Source: Adiantum capillus-veneris
Taxonomy: Eukaryota; Streptophyta; Polypodiopsida; Polypodiales; Pteridaceae
Assembly: GCA_014529385.2 (NCBI GenBank)
Contig: CM043969.1
Span: forward strand, 76,184,676 to 76,248,675
Direction of reading: 5' to 3'
Length of the DNA stretch: 64,000 bases
Positions within the stretch are counted from its first letter, which is position 1. The number at the start of each line of letters is the position of its first letter. Position numbers and translations under genes: made by a program. The notes under the pieces are model-generated. The model was not told where the DNA came from. It was given only the letters and a program-made list of their open reading frames with translations, and ran no database searches. Of this stretch, positions 46,336 through 59,259 are shown one piece after another.

Positions 46336-46767
46336 ATGATGCAGTCTTTAGAGACAACCAAGAATGAAGACCAACACTGGTCACCCGCGGACGACAGCAC
46401 AAAGTCCTCAAGCACAGTTAAAATGGAGATTGACATCAAAGCAGAACTTATTGAATATGATTTGTCTCCATTGAACAGAACTTCAGAAGAGCTTAAAGAA
46501 AATCGCGAAATAGCAAGTGCAGATCAAACAGAACAAAGAGCAACCATAAAAGCTATTGAGCAACGAATGCCACCAACGCCAGAAGTTAAGAAGAACAAGG
46601 TTGCAAAAAATCAGGAAGTAATAGGAAGTCCAAAGTTCCAGACATTGCCAGCTAAATCCCCTGTTGAAAGTCAGATTGGAAATCATAGTCTCAAGCCACC
46701 CTCCATAGAGACACGGTTAGATCAAGATGAGACCATCCCAAAACCTAGACAAAGATCTTCAATATAG
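46336..46767 (+). pseudogene. element C acidic/low-complexity linker ORF
   Basis: An open frame of 143 codons, rich in Glu, Lys, Ser, Pro and Gln, with no recognised fold. It lies directly upstream of the retropepsin-like ORF and probably joins it to the preceding region. The corresponding sequence is deleted in element A. Confidence 0.4.
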
Positions 46768-46773
46768 ACAACA

Positions 46774-47091
46774 ATGAGAATAGTTATAGTTATCAGCAAA
46801 ACAAGAGGAGCAAGTGTCAGATGCAATGCTCTACTAGATAAAGAAGCAGAGTGCAATATGATTGCAGAGAAGATCCAAAGGATCCTCCAGATTACTCCAT
46901 GCAAACATGATAGCAAAACAATGTTGGGTTTGCATACAGGTCAAAAAGAGATGGTTGCTACCCTTAGCATCCAAAATCATGAAGAGCAGGTAAAGTTTCA
47001 GGTGAAGCCTTTGAAGGAAATGCTTGCAGATGTCATCATTGGACATCAGTGGTTAGACCAACACAAAGCCTACAAAGAAGATAAATGCTAA
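46774..47091 (+). pseudogene. element C retropepsin-like domain with degenerate active site
   Basis: 105 codons. The pattern V..NALLDKEAECNMIAEKI followed about 65 residues later by ADVIIGHQWLDQH matches the retropepsin order (catalytic loop, then a hydrophobic-hydrophobic-G helix motif). The catalytic D-T/S-G-A has become D-K-E-A. The Asp survives, but the Thr/Ser and Gly are lost, so activity is unlikely. No RT follows it, unlike in ordinary gypsy or copia elements. Confidence 0.6.
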
Positions 47092-47138
47092 TACTCTCTT
47101 TTCCAAGAGGTAGCTAACAACATTTACAGGTACCGTTA

Positions 47139-48409
47139 ATGCTAGATTTAGAGTTGAAGAAGTCACAAGAATTGAAGACAAATCTTGGAAACAAAGGTAA
47201 AGCTAAAGTGGACCCTCCACCGATTAGCACAAAAGGTGTGACATCATATGTATCTACGTCAAAGAACCCTCATGGATCAGCTTCTTCAAGCAAGTTGGAC
47301 TTTCAAAATTTCAAGTTAAGTGCTGACCCAACTAAAACCTCTAAGGAGACACCCAGAAAAGAAAAGCTATTTAAACCAAAGTACTCAAGAAAGCAAAGGG
47401 AAAGATATTTCAACCAGTACTCAAGAAAGCAAAGGGAAAGATATTTCAGCCAAAGTACTCAAGAAAGCAAAGGAAAGTCAAGCAAGTGTTTGTTCCAAGC
47501 AGTTTAGTCAAAGTCAATGATCCGGTTTGGATTAAAGACAGGAGATCAACACACAAAGACAAGCACATGGGATGGATAACATCACAATGGAGCTTAAAGA
47601 AACAGGAGTACAATAAAGGTAATAGACATATATGGGTGCCAAAATCGCAAGTTAGGGCATATGAAGTAACTTTAAGTCCCTCCCAAGAAAGAAGGCCAAC
47701 AAGGTATCAACCTAGACAATATTCTAGGATACCTAAGAAGCAGATATGCAACATAACAACATTGTAAGATGCTACAGTCTACCACAACTCTCAAGAGGAT
47801 ACATAACAAAGACGGATCTCAAAGAATGTTCATCTCGGACAAGGATTTTACACAGGGTATACAAAGATTTGGCTACCAGTCAACCATAAGCCAGATGCAA
47901 CTACACCACACCTTCATGAAGATCTCAAGAAGTCAACAAGACCTAGAGCTAAGCAAAGTTAACAAAGGAGATATAAAGGTCATCGAGAGATTTGGATTCC
48001 TAAGTCTTCCAATGCTCCGAGTCAAAAGCCAGATGCCGACAGCCAACATAGGCCTACAACAACATCAAGGACTCCTATCAACAGGCCCAAATGGAGAATC
48101 AAACAGATAATGGAATCTTCACAGTCAAAGAAGGACAATCCAACCAACGCAAATGCAAATTCAAAGATGACAAAAAAACCGCTCTTTGGCATAGTCAGAG
48201 TCAGGCTGCTGAGCCATAAAATGAGCCAAGAATTAGTCCCAAAGCTTCAAGTCATAAAAAACTATGTGCTAAGAGTTGTAGTTATTAGGCTTACGCTCAA
48301 ACTGAAAGAGTTGAGCATACCTAAGTCATGTCGCTCAGATGAGCATAAGAGTCAAAGTCTATTAACCTACAAATGGTGGAGTGTCATAGAGTCCAACACT
48401 CACGGATAG
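47139..48409 (+). pseudogene. element C 3' coding region, function unknown
   Basis: Three overlapping frames (47139-47507, 47486-47767, 47769-48110) continue into 48110-48409. They are Lys/Ser/Gln-rich, with an IWVPKSQ motif near 47630 that partly recurs near 47990. A unit of about 33 bp (ACTCAAGAAAGCAAAGG) is repeated three times at 47380-47480. No RT, RNase H, integrase or chromodomain motif is found. The region up to 48180 is absent from element A. Confidence 0.4.
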
Positions 48410-49167
48410 TGCACAGTAAGATGAGAGCACATATCCAACACTCACGCATAGTCGAACACTCACGCATAGTGCACAGTAAGATGAGAGCACATATCCTCAA
48501 CAACAAAAACCATTCTTAAAGGGGTGCCAGCTTGCAAATCCATGTCATATGCTTTTATAGCTAAACCATCTTTCTGAAGAACCCCTCAAAATCCTTCTTG
48601 CACAGCATATTGTTTCCCATGCATTTCTGTGTATGCATAGATAGGATATCCCACCATTGAACATATGCATTAGACACTCTTTTTTCCTTCCACCCATGCA
48701 CCTTGAGTGGACTACAATAGGCAAGCCAATGTTTCATCATGCTACCCTTTCATATTTGTTGCCTTTTTTATTCTATATCTATTAGCAAATAATCCCTTGA
48801 GTACTTTATTAATATTTCCCATGCTAATAAGTACTCCAATAATGCACGTATCCCAAAGACACTTTTTTTCCACTGGGTTTTTTCCCTTTGGCCATCCAAG
48901 TATTAGACCCTAATTTAGAACCTCATCATTCTACTTCTCTTGTACATACTTTTCATAAATAAACAATAGCCTCATCATTATGTTATTACAAGAGACAAAT
49001 GCAACATCATCTCTCACATCAGACATATTCAGACCAATGAAGATGCTGCAACAAATTGAACCTCATCAACAAATTCAACGACAATCAGCCCATCAACAAT
49101 CAATCAAAAACCTTCCACAGCCTCCACGGACACTTTTCAACAGTGCCCGAGGACGGGCACTAAAATC
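48410..49167 (+). other. element C 3' untranslated region
   Basis: No gene is seen. It includes a short direct repeat around 48395-48495 (CAACACTCACGSATAGTGCACAGT-type, two copies). It aligns in reverse with A 15755-16850, apart from the A minisatellite. It ends at the polypurine tract. Confidence 0.6.
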
Positions 49168-49179
49168 GGAAGGGGGGAA
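49168..49179 (+). promoter_or_regulatory. polypurine tract of element C
   Basis: GGAAGGGGGGAA lies directly before the 3' LTR (TGTTAAC at 49180). The same tract is present in reverse at 15745 next to the LTR of A. Confidence 0.85.
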
Positions 49180-50102
49180 TGTTAACTAAGTCAATGTCAG
49201 TTATTAACAGAAGCTCCTAAAGACCAAAGATGTACAATGCACATCGAGGATGAATACAAAGAAGCATTAAAGATTGTAGTTACACATTTTTCATGTTTTC
49301 CCAAAATGATCACGTATTATAAATTCCCGATTTATTTCAAGCCATTGTAATATTTTAATGTGTTATGGGCTCAATGGGAGTTCCAAGATGTAAAGAACAA
49401 GTTAGTTAGTGTGCCTATGTTGCAGATTCAGTAAGTGGCGGAGCCCTAAAGGCCTTGGGCGCCCAGACATTGCATATTTTTATCCTAGGTATATAAGGCA
49501 ATGTGTAAAAGAAACTAGGGTTCTCAAGATCATTTGTTGAGAGCACTCTTTGGTGAGAGCTCTTGAGGTGTGTGGCTATGGACTCCTTGAGCTTCTCCTT
49601 GCTCATGTGACTTGGTTAACACCAATTAATGCTTAATTCTCTTTCACTATGCCTCTCTCATGCTTCTTATGATTGCCTATGATGCTTTGACTAGCTAGAT
49701 CGTAACTAGTTAGTGGTTAATCCCTCTCTAATCTTGTGTGATTACCCTCTCTTGCTTGTGTGTGCATGTAGGTTTGATTGGAGTGTGGTGCTTGATTCAT
49801 CTATGTGTGTGTGCTTGTGATTAGTGTGTTGCATGACATGATTAGTGTTGTGTGAGTCTTGCAATCGTTAGTGTGTGTGATTGGGTCGATTAGAGGTGAA
49901 GAGAAGTGGATGTGGAGATTGCCCATCCTTGTGGCTTAGCTCCTCCATAGATCAAGAAGCTCACCTCATAGAATCACCATTTGTGTTGCCATGATTATCT
50001 CACTAATCGCGTGAGTGTTTCCATGCCCTAGCCGGGTAGCACATCCCTCCGGATTGATAATTTGTTGGTCATTGGAGCTATGCAACAATGAAACCCCCAG
50101 CA
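49180..50102 (+). repeat. 3' LTR of element C
   Basis: This 923-bp LTR runs TGTTAACTAAGTC...ACCCCCAGCA and is followed by GTCAT. It matches the A LTR in reverse. A TATA box TATATAAGG lies at 49490-49498. Confidence 0.93.
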
Positions 50103-50676
50103 GTCATAAGTCTCCAAGTGCTAGCAAAAGTCTGGTAAGAGCTATCAAAAATGACTTCACTTGCAGAAATAAGTTGTTCATTGATATCCTTGACACTAGT
50201 AAGGAAAGTTTTCATCTCATCTTCCTCATGCATAATCTCCGACTCTAGCTCTTTATGCAACAATGCAATTTTAGCCTCATTTTGCGACTTGCATATAGAC
50301 TAACCAGAATATCCCAAGCCTGTTTTGTAGATTTTGTTGAATGAATATGAGGAATAATAGTGTGCTTCACAGACAACACAATCAATGCATGAGCCTGGGC
50401 ATCTTTTACATCCCAACGAGCTTGCTCAGCCGTAGGCAAAACAACTCTCGCAGCTGGAATCCTGCTACCAAAACGTGCAACATCCTCAAATCCCCCTACA
50501 TCCTCAGAACTAGGATGTACATCAATGCCCTGCACAATATTCCAAACACCCTTTGACACAAGAACATGTTGCATCATATAAGCCCACATAGGGTAATTGT
50601 CCCCATCCAATCTATCCTCAGTAGAAAACATCTTGAACACGTCTATGTTGTTGTCAGTCGAGGGAAAATGTTGCAC
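50103..50676 (-). pseudogene. copia-2 gag N-terminal part
   Basis: This continues the gag interrupted at 32693. It reads NNIDVFKMFSTEDRLDGDNYPMW and matches copia-1 gag. The start codon of copia-1 (MANNN) is changed here, so no ATG remains at that place. A frameshift lies near 50280 and an in-frame loss of about 11 codons near 50130 (DSSYQTF against DSSLVQ...YQTF in copia-1). Confidence 0.87.
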
Positions 50677-50920
50677 TTGATGTGAAAACTACCCAAAAAG
50701 AGAAGAATGAAGCGGGAACAACACGTGCTATATAGCACAAACCGTAGAAGACTGTAAGGGACCTGTCATGCAAAAAATGGCACTGATAAAAATTCTGCAC
50801 AATATGATGAAATAGCTTGTGCAAATCTACCTGCACACCTATTGACGCTTGCCAAAGCTCACAAAAATCAAAGAAAGTGAGTATTCATGTGCTGGAGCTA
50901 AGCCCGGTAGGATGCAACCT

Positions 50921-50932
50921 GCTCTGATACCA
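50921..50932 (-). promoter_or_regulatory. primer-binding site of copia-2
   Basis: TGGTATCAGAGC on the minus strand matches initiator tRNA-Met and lies 2 bp from the 5' LTR. Confidence 0.88.
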
Positions 50933-50934
50933 AT

Positions 50935-51164
50935 TGTTGGAATTAGGGTTGCATGAAAACACGCATAGCTTGGAGAAGACGAAGGAAGCTCCAGGAACAC
51001 AACAGAGTGTATTACTTAGTGTGCAATGGAAAGATAAGATAGACCTGGAGTGATGGACGTATATACAATGCACGGGAAAAAAAGTCCTAGTGAGGGAAAA
51101 ATGCCCTGGCAGTCCTACGTGTGTTCACACACATCACTACCACATGTATATGGTAACAGTAACA
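50935..51164 (-). repeat. 5' LTR of copia-2
   Basis: This 230-bp LTR runs TGTTGGAATTAGGG...GGTAACAGTAACA on the plus strand. The last hexamer GTAACA is duplicated relative to the other LTR. It is followed by the target-site duplication GAATG. Confidence 0.9.
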
Positions 51165-53330
51165 GAATGTCCAAAAAGTGTCCAAAAATCCAAAAAAAAT
51201 AGAATTTCAAAAGATCATTTGCTATCACATTCAATCACGATAGGCATGTACAACTACGTCAAAAATAGCAATTCTAACAAAACTTGTCATTTACGATGGA
51301 AATCACCAAACCACCCTGAAAATAGTGAATCACACTGAACTTGATCAAACTGCACACATAAGCACTTGCAAAAATGAAAAATGATGCATTTAAAACGAGT
51401 CTTCTCAAGATCATGCATAATCAAATTGTTAGGAAATTATTTTTGCTAATTATTGCAATAATTAGCAAAAAATACTAAAAATATAGAAAAAATATCCCAA
51501 AAATACCCAAAAACTTTCTAAAAAATCTACACATTTAGATGAAATGTGTAGCCAAATAAAATCACAATTTACACAACAATTCAATTGCCAATTAATTTCA
51601 TCATTCAAATCAAGCACACTAGCAATTAAATTGACAAAGTTGAAATTGGTGTAATTAGAGTGTGTAAACCACTCATTTGAGTTGAACTGCATATGCATTA
51701 ATTAGACACTGCACACATGAAATTTGCAATTATAGGTTCAATGAAGCATGCACAATCATCAAATTTTATGCACATGTCTAATGATTGGCAATCTTTTACC
51801 AATTTTTAGATGTGCACATATAAGAATTAAATTCATCAAACTTGCAAATTAAGCACAAAATTGTTTAAGTAGAATTGTTAGTATCACAAATCAATGATTG
51901 TAATTGCAATTTTGTGCACACACATTTAAAATTAAGCGTACACACTCAATTAGTGTGTAGACACACTTGATTTTAATGGGTACATTTGCAAATGAACCAA
52001 TTAAGCACACAATTAGTAAATCACAATGCCCATTACCAATTGAAATCATCAATTCTATGCACCTATAATCCTAGGAAATTTTGGCACTACAATGGCATGA
52101 AAACGAGCAAATTGCAAATTTTTTGACATTATAACATCAATAAATTGAGCAAATAAATTATTTATAGCATCAACTGATAACATCATGGCATCCTAGACAT
52201 GTCTAGCATCCTAAGGAGGTTGAAAGTACCACCTTGTTGACATATTGATTGATTATTGCTTGATTTGCATGTGGATTTTGCTTGATTCATAGGCGGATTT
52301 TGTTGAAGCTCCAAAGCCCTACAACTGCATTCCAAAATCAAGAAATTTCTATTTGACTAGTTCAATTCAACATTACTCAAATGTAATTGAAGCCTCTAAT
52401 CAGGCAAATATTTTAAACTCCAAATGTTGATTCAATTAGTAGGAAATTTGTGTGAGTAAGAAAAAAAAGTAAATTAGAAATGGATTGGTGAAAACTTAGA
52501 GTGTGTAGGCACACGATTAGAGAAATATGGTGTCAAATTACGGGAATTTGAATGCATTGCCACATGTACACACATCCAAAATCCTCAAATTAACAAAACG
52601 CATATTTAACTAGTGAAAAAACTAGTGAGGAAACCTATTCATCAATCTTTCCAGATTACACTAGCGTAGGTCACCAATCCTCGGCGATGGCACCAAATGT
52701 TGGTGGCTCCATTGCAGCATAGCTCCAATGGCTCAAGAAAAATGTCAAACTAGAGAGATGAGCAACCCAGTTAGGGGATAGAAATACTCACATGCATGGA
52801 AAATTATGGACCTTGCATGGTCCATGTAAGTATCCCTAATTTTAAGGGATTAAAGCTAATCTTAAAAAGGACTAAGGGGACAAGTGCATCCATGAGGCTA
52901 TTTTTAAATAGGCTTTTGTAGCCTTTTTTAAGGCCCTAGTAGGATGTAGACCTAAGTCATTTTCTCTCGCTACCTTTTTGAAAGGAAAGGGGAAAAGGTG
53001 GTGTGGCGTTAACTAAGGATGGAAGTAGAAAGCTTTAACATGGCCCATAGCTACCCACTAAGGAAGTAGAAAGCTTTAACATGGCTCATAGCTACCCACT
53101 ATGCCACATCATTAGCTCATGGGTCAAGGAGGGTCAAAAGTTGACTTTCTTTCAAAGATTTAAGCATGATCTCTTTTCCCTCCTAAAATGACCCCATATA
53201 TATATACTTATATCATAAAACCATTTTTTCCACTCTTTTTTGCGCTAATCATTGTCCTTTTAAACAAATCAACACTTGCATTTAAAATATTATCTCTACA
53301 CTTTGAATTCAAAATATGAATTTTTTCACC
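51165..53330 (-). mobile_element. element D (family A/C/D): leader, primer site and partial 5' LTR
   Basis: 51170-52670 is leader sequence related to A 26000-27120 and to C in reverse. A tRNA-Asp-type primer-binding site complement lies at 52679-52695 (minus strand TGGTGCCATCGCCGAGG). Two bases on, the LTR begins at 52698 (TGTTGGTGGCTCC), resembling the end of the A and C LTRs (AGCTCCAATG...GATGAGC). LTR similarity fades by about 52850, so the right limit is uncertain. A 41-bp tandem duplication occurs at 53021-53102. D is the host of the copia-2 insertion and the oldest layer of this nest. Confidence 0.7.
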
Positions 53331-55306
<1,976 letters not shown>

Positions 55307-56854
55307 TGTCATAAAAACTAATATCTAATTCTCCCAAATGATTTTCTCATGTGAAACTGATCATTTAATATGGGGAGGTACCAGGGGAGTAAAAGCTAGA
55401 ATATTGATAAGGCTGCCAGACCGGTCTCAGCAGGGATCCAAAGGAGGGAAAATAGGGATCCAAAGGGGAACAGTCTGCAAAAGAGCAATGTGCATCAATA
55501 GAGTTTAAAAGACCTAAGGTTTAGCTCCATTAAGACTTCCATAGGCTAAGGTTCCAAAATTTAATTAAGAAGTCCAATGGCCAAAAGTGGGGAAAATTGG
55601 ATGGTTATGGGAAGACTAAAAAGTCTTCCCACATCCCTAGGAAGGAGGGGGTGAGCCCTAAAGGTAGGAGAAGAGAGAAACACACATAAACACACATACA
55701 CTCCCAAGCTCTCCCTTTACACAAAGGGAATAATGGACACATGACAGGCTCCTAGCCCAAATGCCCCCAATCTCCCCTCAAATCCTATGACCATAGAGGT
55801 GGACCAATGAGAATTAGGCTAAAATTAGTCTAATCAATTTTTAAATGCTTGATAAAAGAACCAATAGAAGTTAAGCTCCCTAGAAGACTATTGGACAGTC
55901 TACCAAGGGGTCCAATGAGCATCAAGCAGCCCAATGGCTTGCTTGATTCCTATTGGCCAAAAGACTAAAAGGTCTAATGAGAGTTTAAATAAATTATTTT
56001 AATTATCTAAAGCTCTCACAAATGGAGAAAGGGGGACACTTATCACAAGACTATCAACTTTGCTTCTTAATTGCTATTGGCTAAGCTCTGCAGGAGCCAA
56101 TGGGAAGCCAACAAGAGCAAATGGGAAGAGGGGTCGACCAAGAAGAGAGATAGGTGGCATTTTTTTAGTCTAACTCATTGGCTACACACACATACAACTC
56201 ATGTGTGGAGCAAGAACTCCATCTCCTTCTCCAAGCATTGAGAAGTAGAGGCCTACACCAACAACTCTTGCTATGGAATGCAAATCCAACCAAGAGCCAA
56301 GCTTCAATGGCATGCCCATCTCCTCTACCATGCTAATTACTAAGCTAATCTATGCTATAAGAGTGATTATGTGAGGAGGATACTTCTTCCTCGTAAGATA
56401 CATCTTCTTCCTCTTCATCTTTCCTCATTCCTTGCTAGCTCTCATCATCTTTGAAGGTGTGTGAAGTCTTGGGACTGAAGTTAGGCCCACTAGGTGTGTT
56501 TTTCAAGCATAATTTGGTGCATGAAGCTTCCATCTTCATTGCATCAATGAGTTTTGTCAAGGAACACAAAGATTGTATTGTACAAAAGTCTCCCTTGATG
56601 GGAGAAGCTATAATACAAAGCCTTTTTGGAGGGGGGATCGGCTCCATGTAAATCCGGTCCTCAACTGTTGTCAATTGTTCTATTTCTCTCTCTTTTCAAG
56701 TATTGTATATGCCAAACTAGCTATGTGTAATTGCTATGTTGCTTTCTCCAACCAAGTACTCTCTCTATGCTCATTTGGAACTTGTTCTTAATGAAATGCT
56801 CACTATGTTATCATTTTCCGCTACACACAAGTTACTAGTGCATTAAATGTTACA
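55307..56854 (+). repeat. 5' LTR of element E
   Basis: This 1,548-bp LTR runs TGTCATAAAAACTAATATC...CATTAAATGTTACA. It is homologous to 19640-21247 and 62947-64000. Confidence 0.9.
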
Positions 56855-56855
56855 T

Positions 56856-56867
56856 TGGTATGAGAGC
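56856..56867 (+). promoter_or_regulatory. primer-binding site of element E
   Basis: TGGTATGAGAGC is one mismatch from the initiator-tRNA-Met site (E2 has TGGTATCAGAGC). It lies one base after the LTR. Confidence 0.8.
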
Positions 56868-57779
56868 TATTGGTCTCTCTTTTCTTGCTCAAGAAGAGAG
56901 GTCCTGAAGCTTGTTGCAAATGGTTGGTGTTATTAATTGAAAAAAAGTAAGCAGAAAAGGGATTTTTCATCCTTGAAGCATGCTTGCTTTATGCAGTTAA
57001 CAGGGATACCGTCAAGAGCTATGGTCTTAATAATGGAGTCCTACGCGGCTTGCCTATGGCTTAACCATTATTGAGCTATTAGAAGCTTGAGAGGAACCGG
57101 TGTTGTCTCGGCTCTGTGAAACCCTCTCTTTTATTCCTTGCCATTAATAATATTCGAGCCACGGGTATAGATGCTTGAGTGCTTATCTTTGAAGGTAAAG
57201 AGGAGTAGCAACTAGGGCTTGAAGCCCGGCTTGAAGTGCCAAAGTACAAGTAGAAATTTAAATCTAAAATTTGCTTGTATGGTTGACAAGGGTAAAGACA
57301 TTGAAATGGTACTTGATAGCTTAGATTTTTCTAATGATAGAGCAACTAATGATGCCCCTATGCTTGTAAACTATCTTGTTTCTAGGATTCAACAAGCCCT
57401 GGGCAATCCATCCCTCCAAGGTGATGTGCTACAGCAATTGCGCACCCATGATATTCTCCAAACTCCCTACCAAGAAGAGAGAGTACCTATGAAAGCTCTC
57501 GGTGAGACTTCCAAAAGAGGACTCTGTCCAATAAGGGAAGAAGAGGAGGATCCGTACAAAGGGTTCAAAAACTTACTACTCAATGGGGCATCTCCCTCTC
57601 AAAGGAGAGCCCAAGTTTCAATGGTAGAGCCCCCACCGAAAGAACGAGAAAGAAGTGAGTCTCCTGCCACCTTGGCGGAGATGTTTCCATGAAGATGGTG
57701 GGAAAAACGCTCTCCAACACCCCCTAAACGGAGAAGACCATCGCATACTCCTCCTCACCATGATTCAAAGAGGGAAGAG

Positions 57780-58120
57780 AGGAAGCAAGGAAAGAAAAAG
57801 GCAAGAAAGAGGTCACCCTCTTCTCCATCTTCCTCATCCTCTTACTCTTCTAAAGAAAGTAAGGGTGCATAAGAGGAGGAACAAGGGAAGAAAAGGGAAG
57901 AAAGAGGTCACCCTCTTCTCCATCCTCCTCATCCTCTTCCCCTTTTGAAGAAAAAGACGAGAAAGAGGTCACCCTCTTCTCCATCTTCCTCATCCTCTTC
58001 CTCTTTTGAAGAAAGTAATGGTGCATAAGAGGAGGAACAAGGGAAGAAAAAGGCAAGAAGAGGACACCCTCTTCTCCGTCCTCCTCATCCTCTTCCCCTT
58101 CTGAAGAAAGTGATGGTGCA
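57780..58120. repeat. basic/serine-coding tandem repeats in E gag
   Basis: The core AAGAGGTCACCCTCTTCTCC recurs about four times (near 57805, 57902, 57965 and 58055), with unequal spacing of 60-97 bp. The unit codes KKARKRSPSSPSSSSS-type text in the gag frame. E2 has two related units (22160-22330), so copy number varies. Confidence 0.8.
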
Positions 58121-58197
58121 GCTCTCGGACCGCCCAAGAGAAGAGGCCACAGGAAATCCTATGCCGCCTAGAAAAGGTCATCCAAGCTCAAAAAGTT

Positions 58198-58623
58198 CAA
58201 AGAGGGAGGAAAGAACATCTCTTTCCTTACCTACGATGGCACCTTTGGTGTTATGGACAAAGTCTTGGACTTTATCCAACAATTTGATCCGATGTTTGGA
58301 GATGAGGGCTTCACAGAGTCCTCTAAGCTATGCCATGTAGCTATGAATTTTAAAAGTCCGTCAAGCAATGGTGGTCTAGCCTACGAGCAAACAGTGAAGC
58401 TCAAAAATTTCAAAGAGGGAGGAAAGAACATCTCTTTCTCCTTACCTACAATGGCACCTTTGGTGTTATGGACAAAGTCCTGGACTTTATCCAACAATTT
58501 GATCCGATGTTTGGAGATGAGGGCTTCACAAAGTCCTCTAAGCTATGCCATGTAGCTATGCATTTTAAAAGTCCGTCAGGCAATGGTGGTCTAGCCTACG
58601 AGCAAACAGTGAAGCTCCACCAA
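58198..58623. repeat. 213-bp tandem duplication in E gag core
   Basis: Two head-to-tail copies start near 58198 and 58411. The second has 2 extra bases (TTTCTCC against TTTCC), which shifts its frame. E2 has one copy. Confidence 0.92.
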
Positions 58624-59259
58624 CATGGAAAGCTTTAAGAGCTTCCATCATAATGCAGTTTTTGGCTAGCAATGCCAAATACAAAGTACTCACCGAATGG
58701 CGAAGCTTGAAGCTCTCTCCCTATGAATTTATTCACAAATATGTAGACAAGTTTTGGGATTTACATCTCAAAGCCATTGTCTACAAAAAGATGGATTTTG
58801 GAGAGCAAAAACAACAATTTGGTGCGGGTTTTTTAGAGGATATGGCGGAGTATGTTAGCTCCCAAAGGCCTCGCACCATATCTACAGTCATACACCATAC
58901 CATGGTGGCTTCAAGAATCAATTTCTAACAAGCGGCAAAGAGAAATCTTAAGCCCATGGAAAGCAAGGACCATAGTGAGCCTAGGGGGAACGACAACATC
59001 CAAAAGTCTCCCAAAGGCAACTCCAACAACAACAAAGCCAAGGAGAAGGGAGTTTATAAAGGCAAAAATAAACTCTCTCCTGAAGAGCTAGAGCATTGAA
59101 AAGATAACCGTTGTTACAAGTGCAGGGAGCAAGGGCATGCATGCCGTGCTTGCCCCCACAAGAATACATGTAATCAGCTCCTAGAGCTTCCATAGTCAAA
59201 GTTCAAGAAGAGGATGCTCATTACAAAGGATCTCCTCTATGGCATGCTTGGGAAAAGGT

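Larger units (their letters stand above)
57279..59200 (+). pseudogene. element E gag with zinc knuckle
   Basis: The ATG at 57279 gives MVDKGKDIEMVLDSLDFSND. An in-frame ATG at 57219 adds 20 residues but has no counterpart in E2. A TGA at 57690-57692 (after AEMFP) is at the same place as in E2. Beyond it the frame continues as a basic/Ser-rich repeat (57780-58120). Then comes the gag core FLTYDGTFGVMDKVLDFIQQF (from about 58225), tandemly duplicated with a 213-bp period, and WRSLKLSPYEFIHKYVDKF (58690-58760). The zinc knuckle CYKCREQGHACRAC (59112-59153) is a canonical CX2CX4HX4C. Several further stops are present. Confidence 0.85.
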
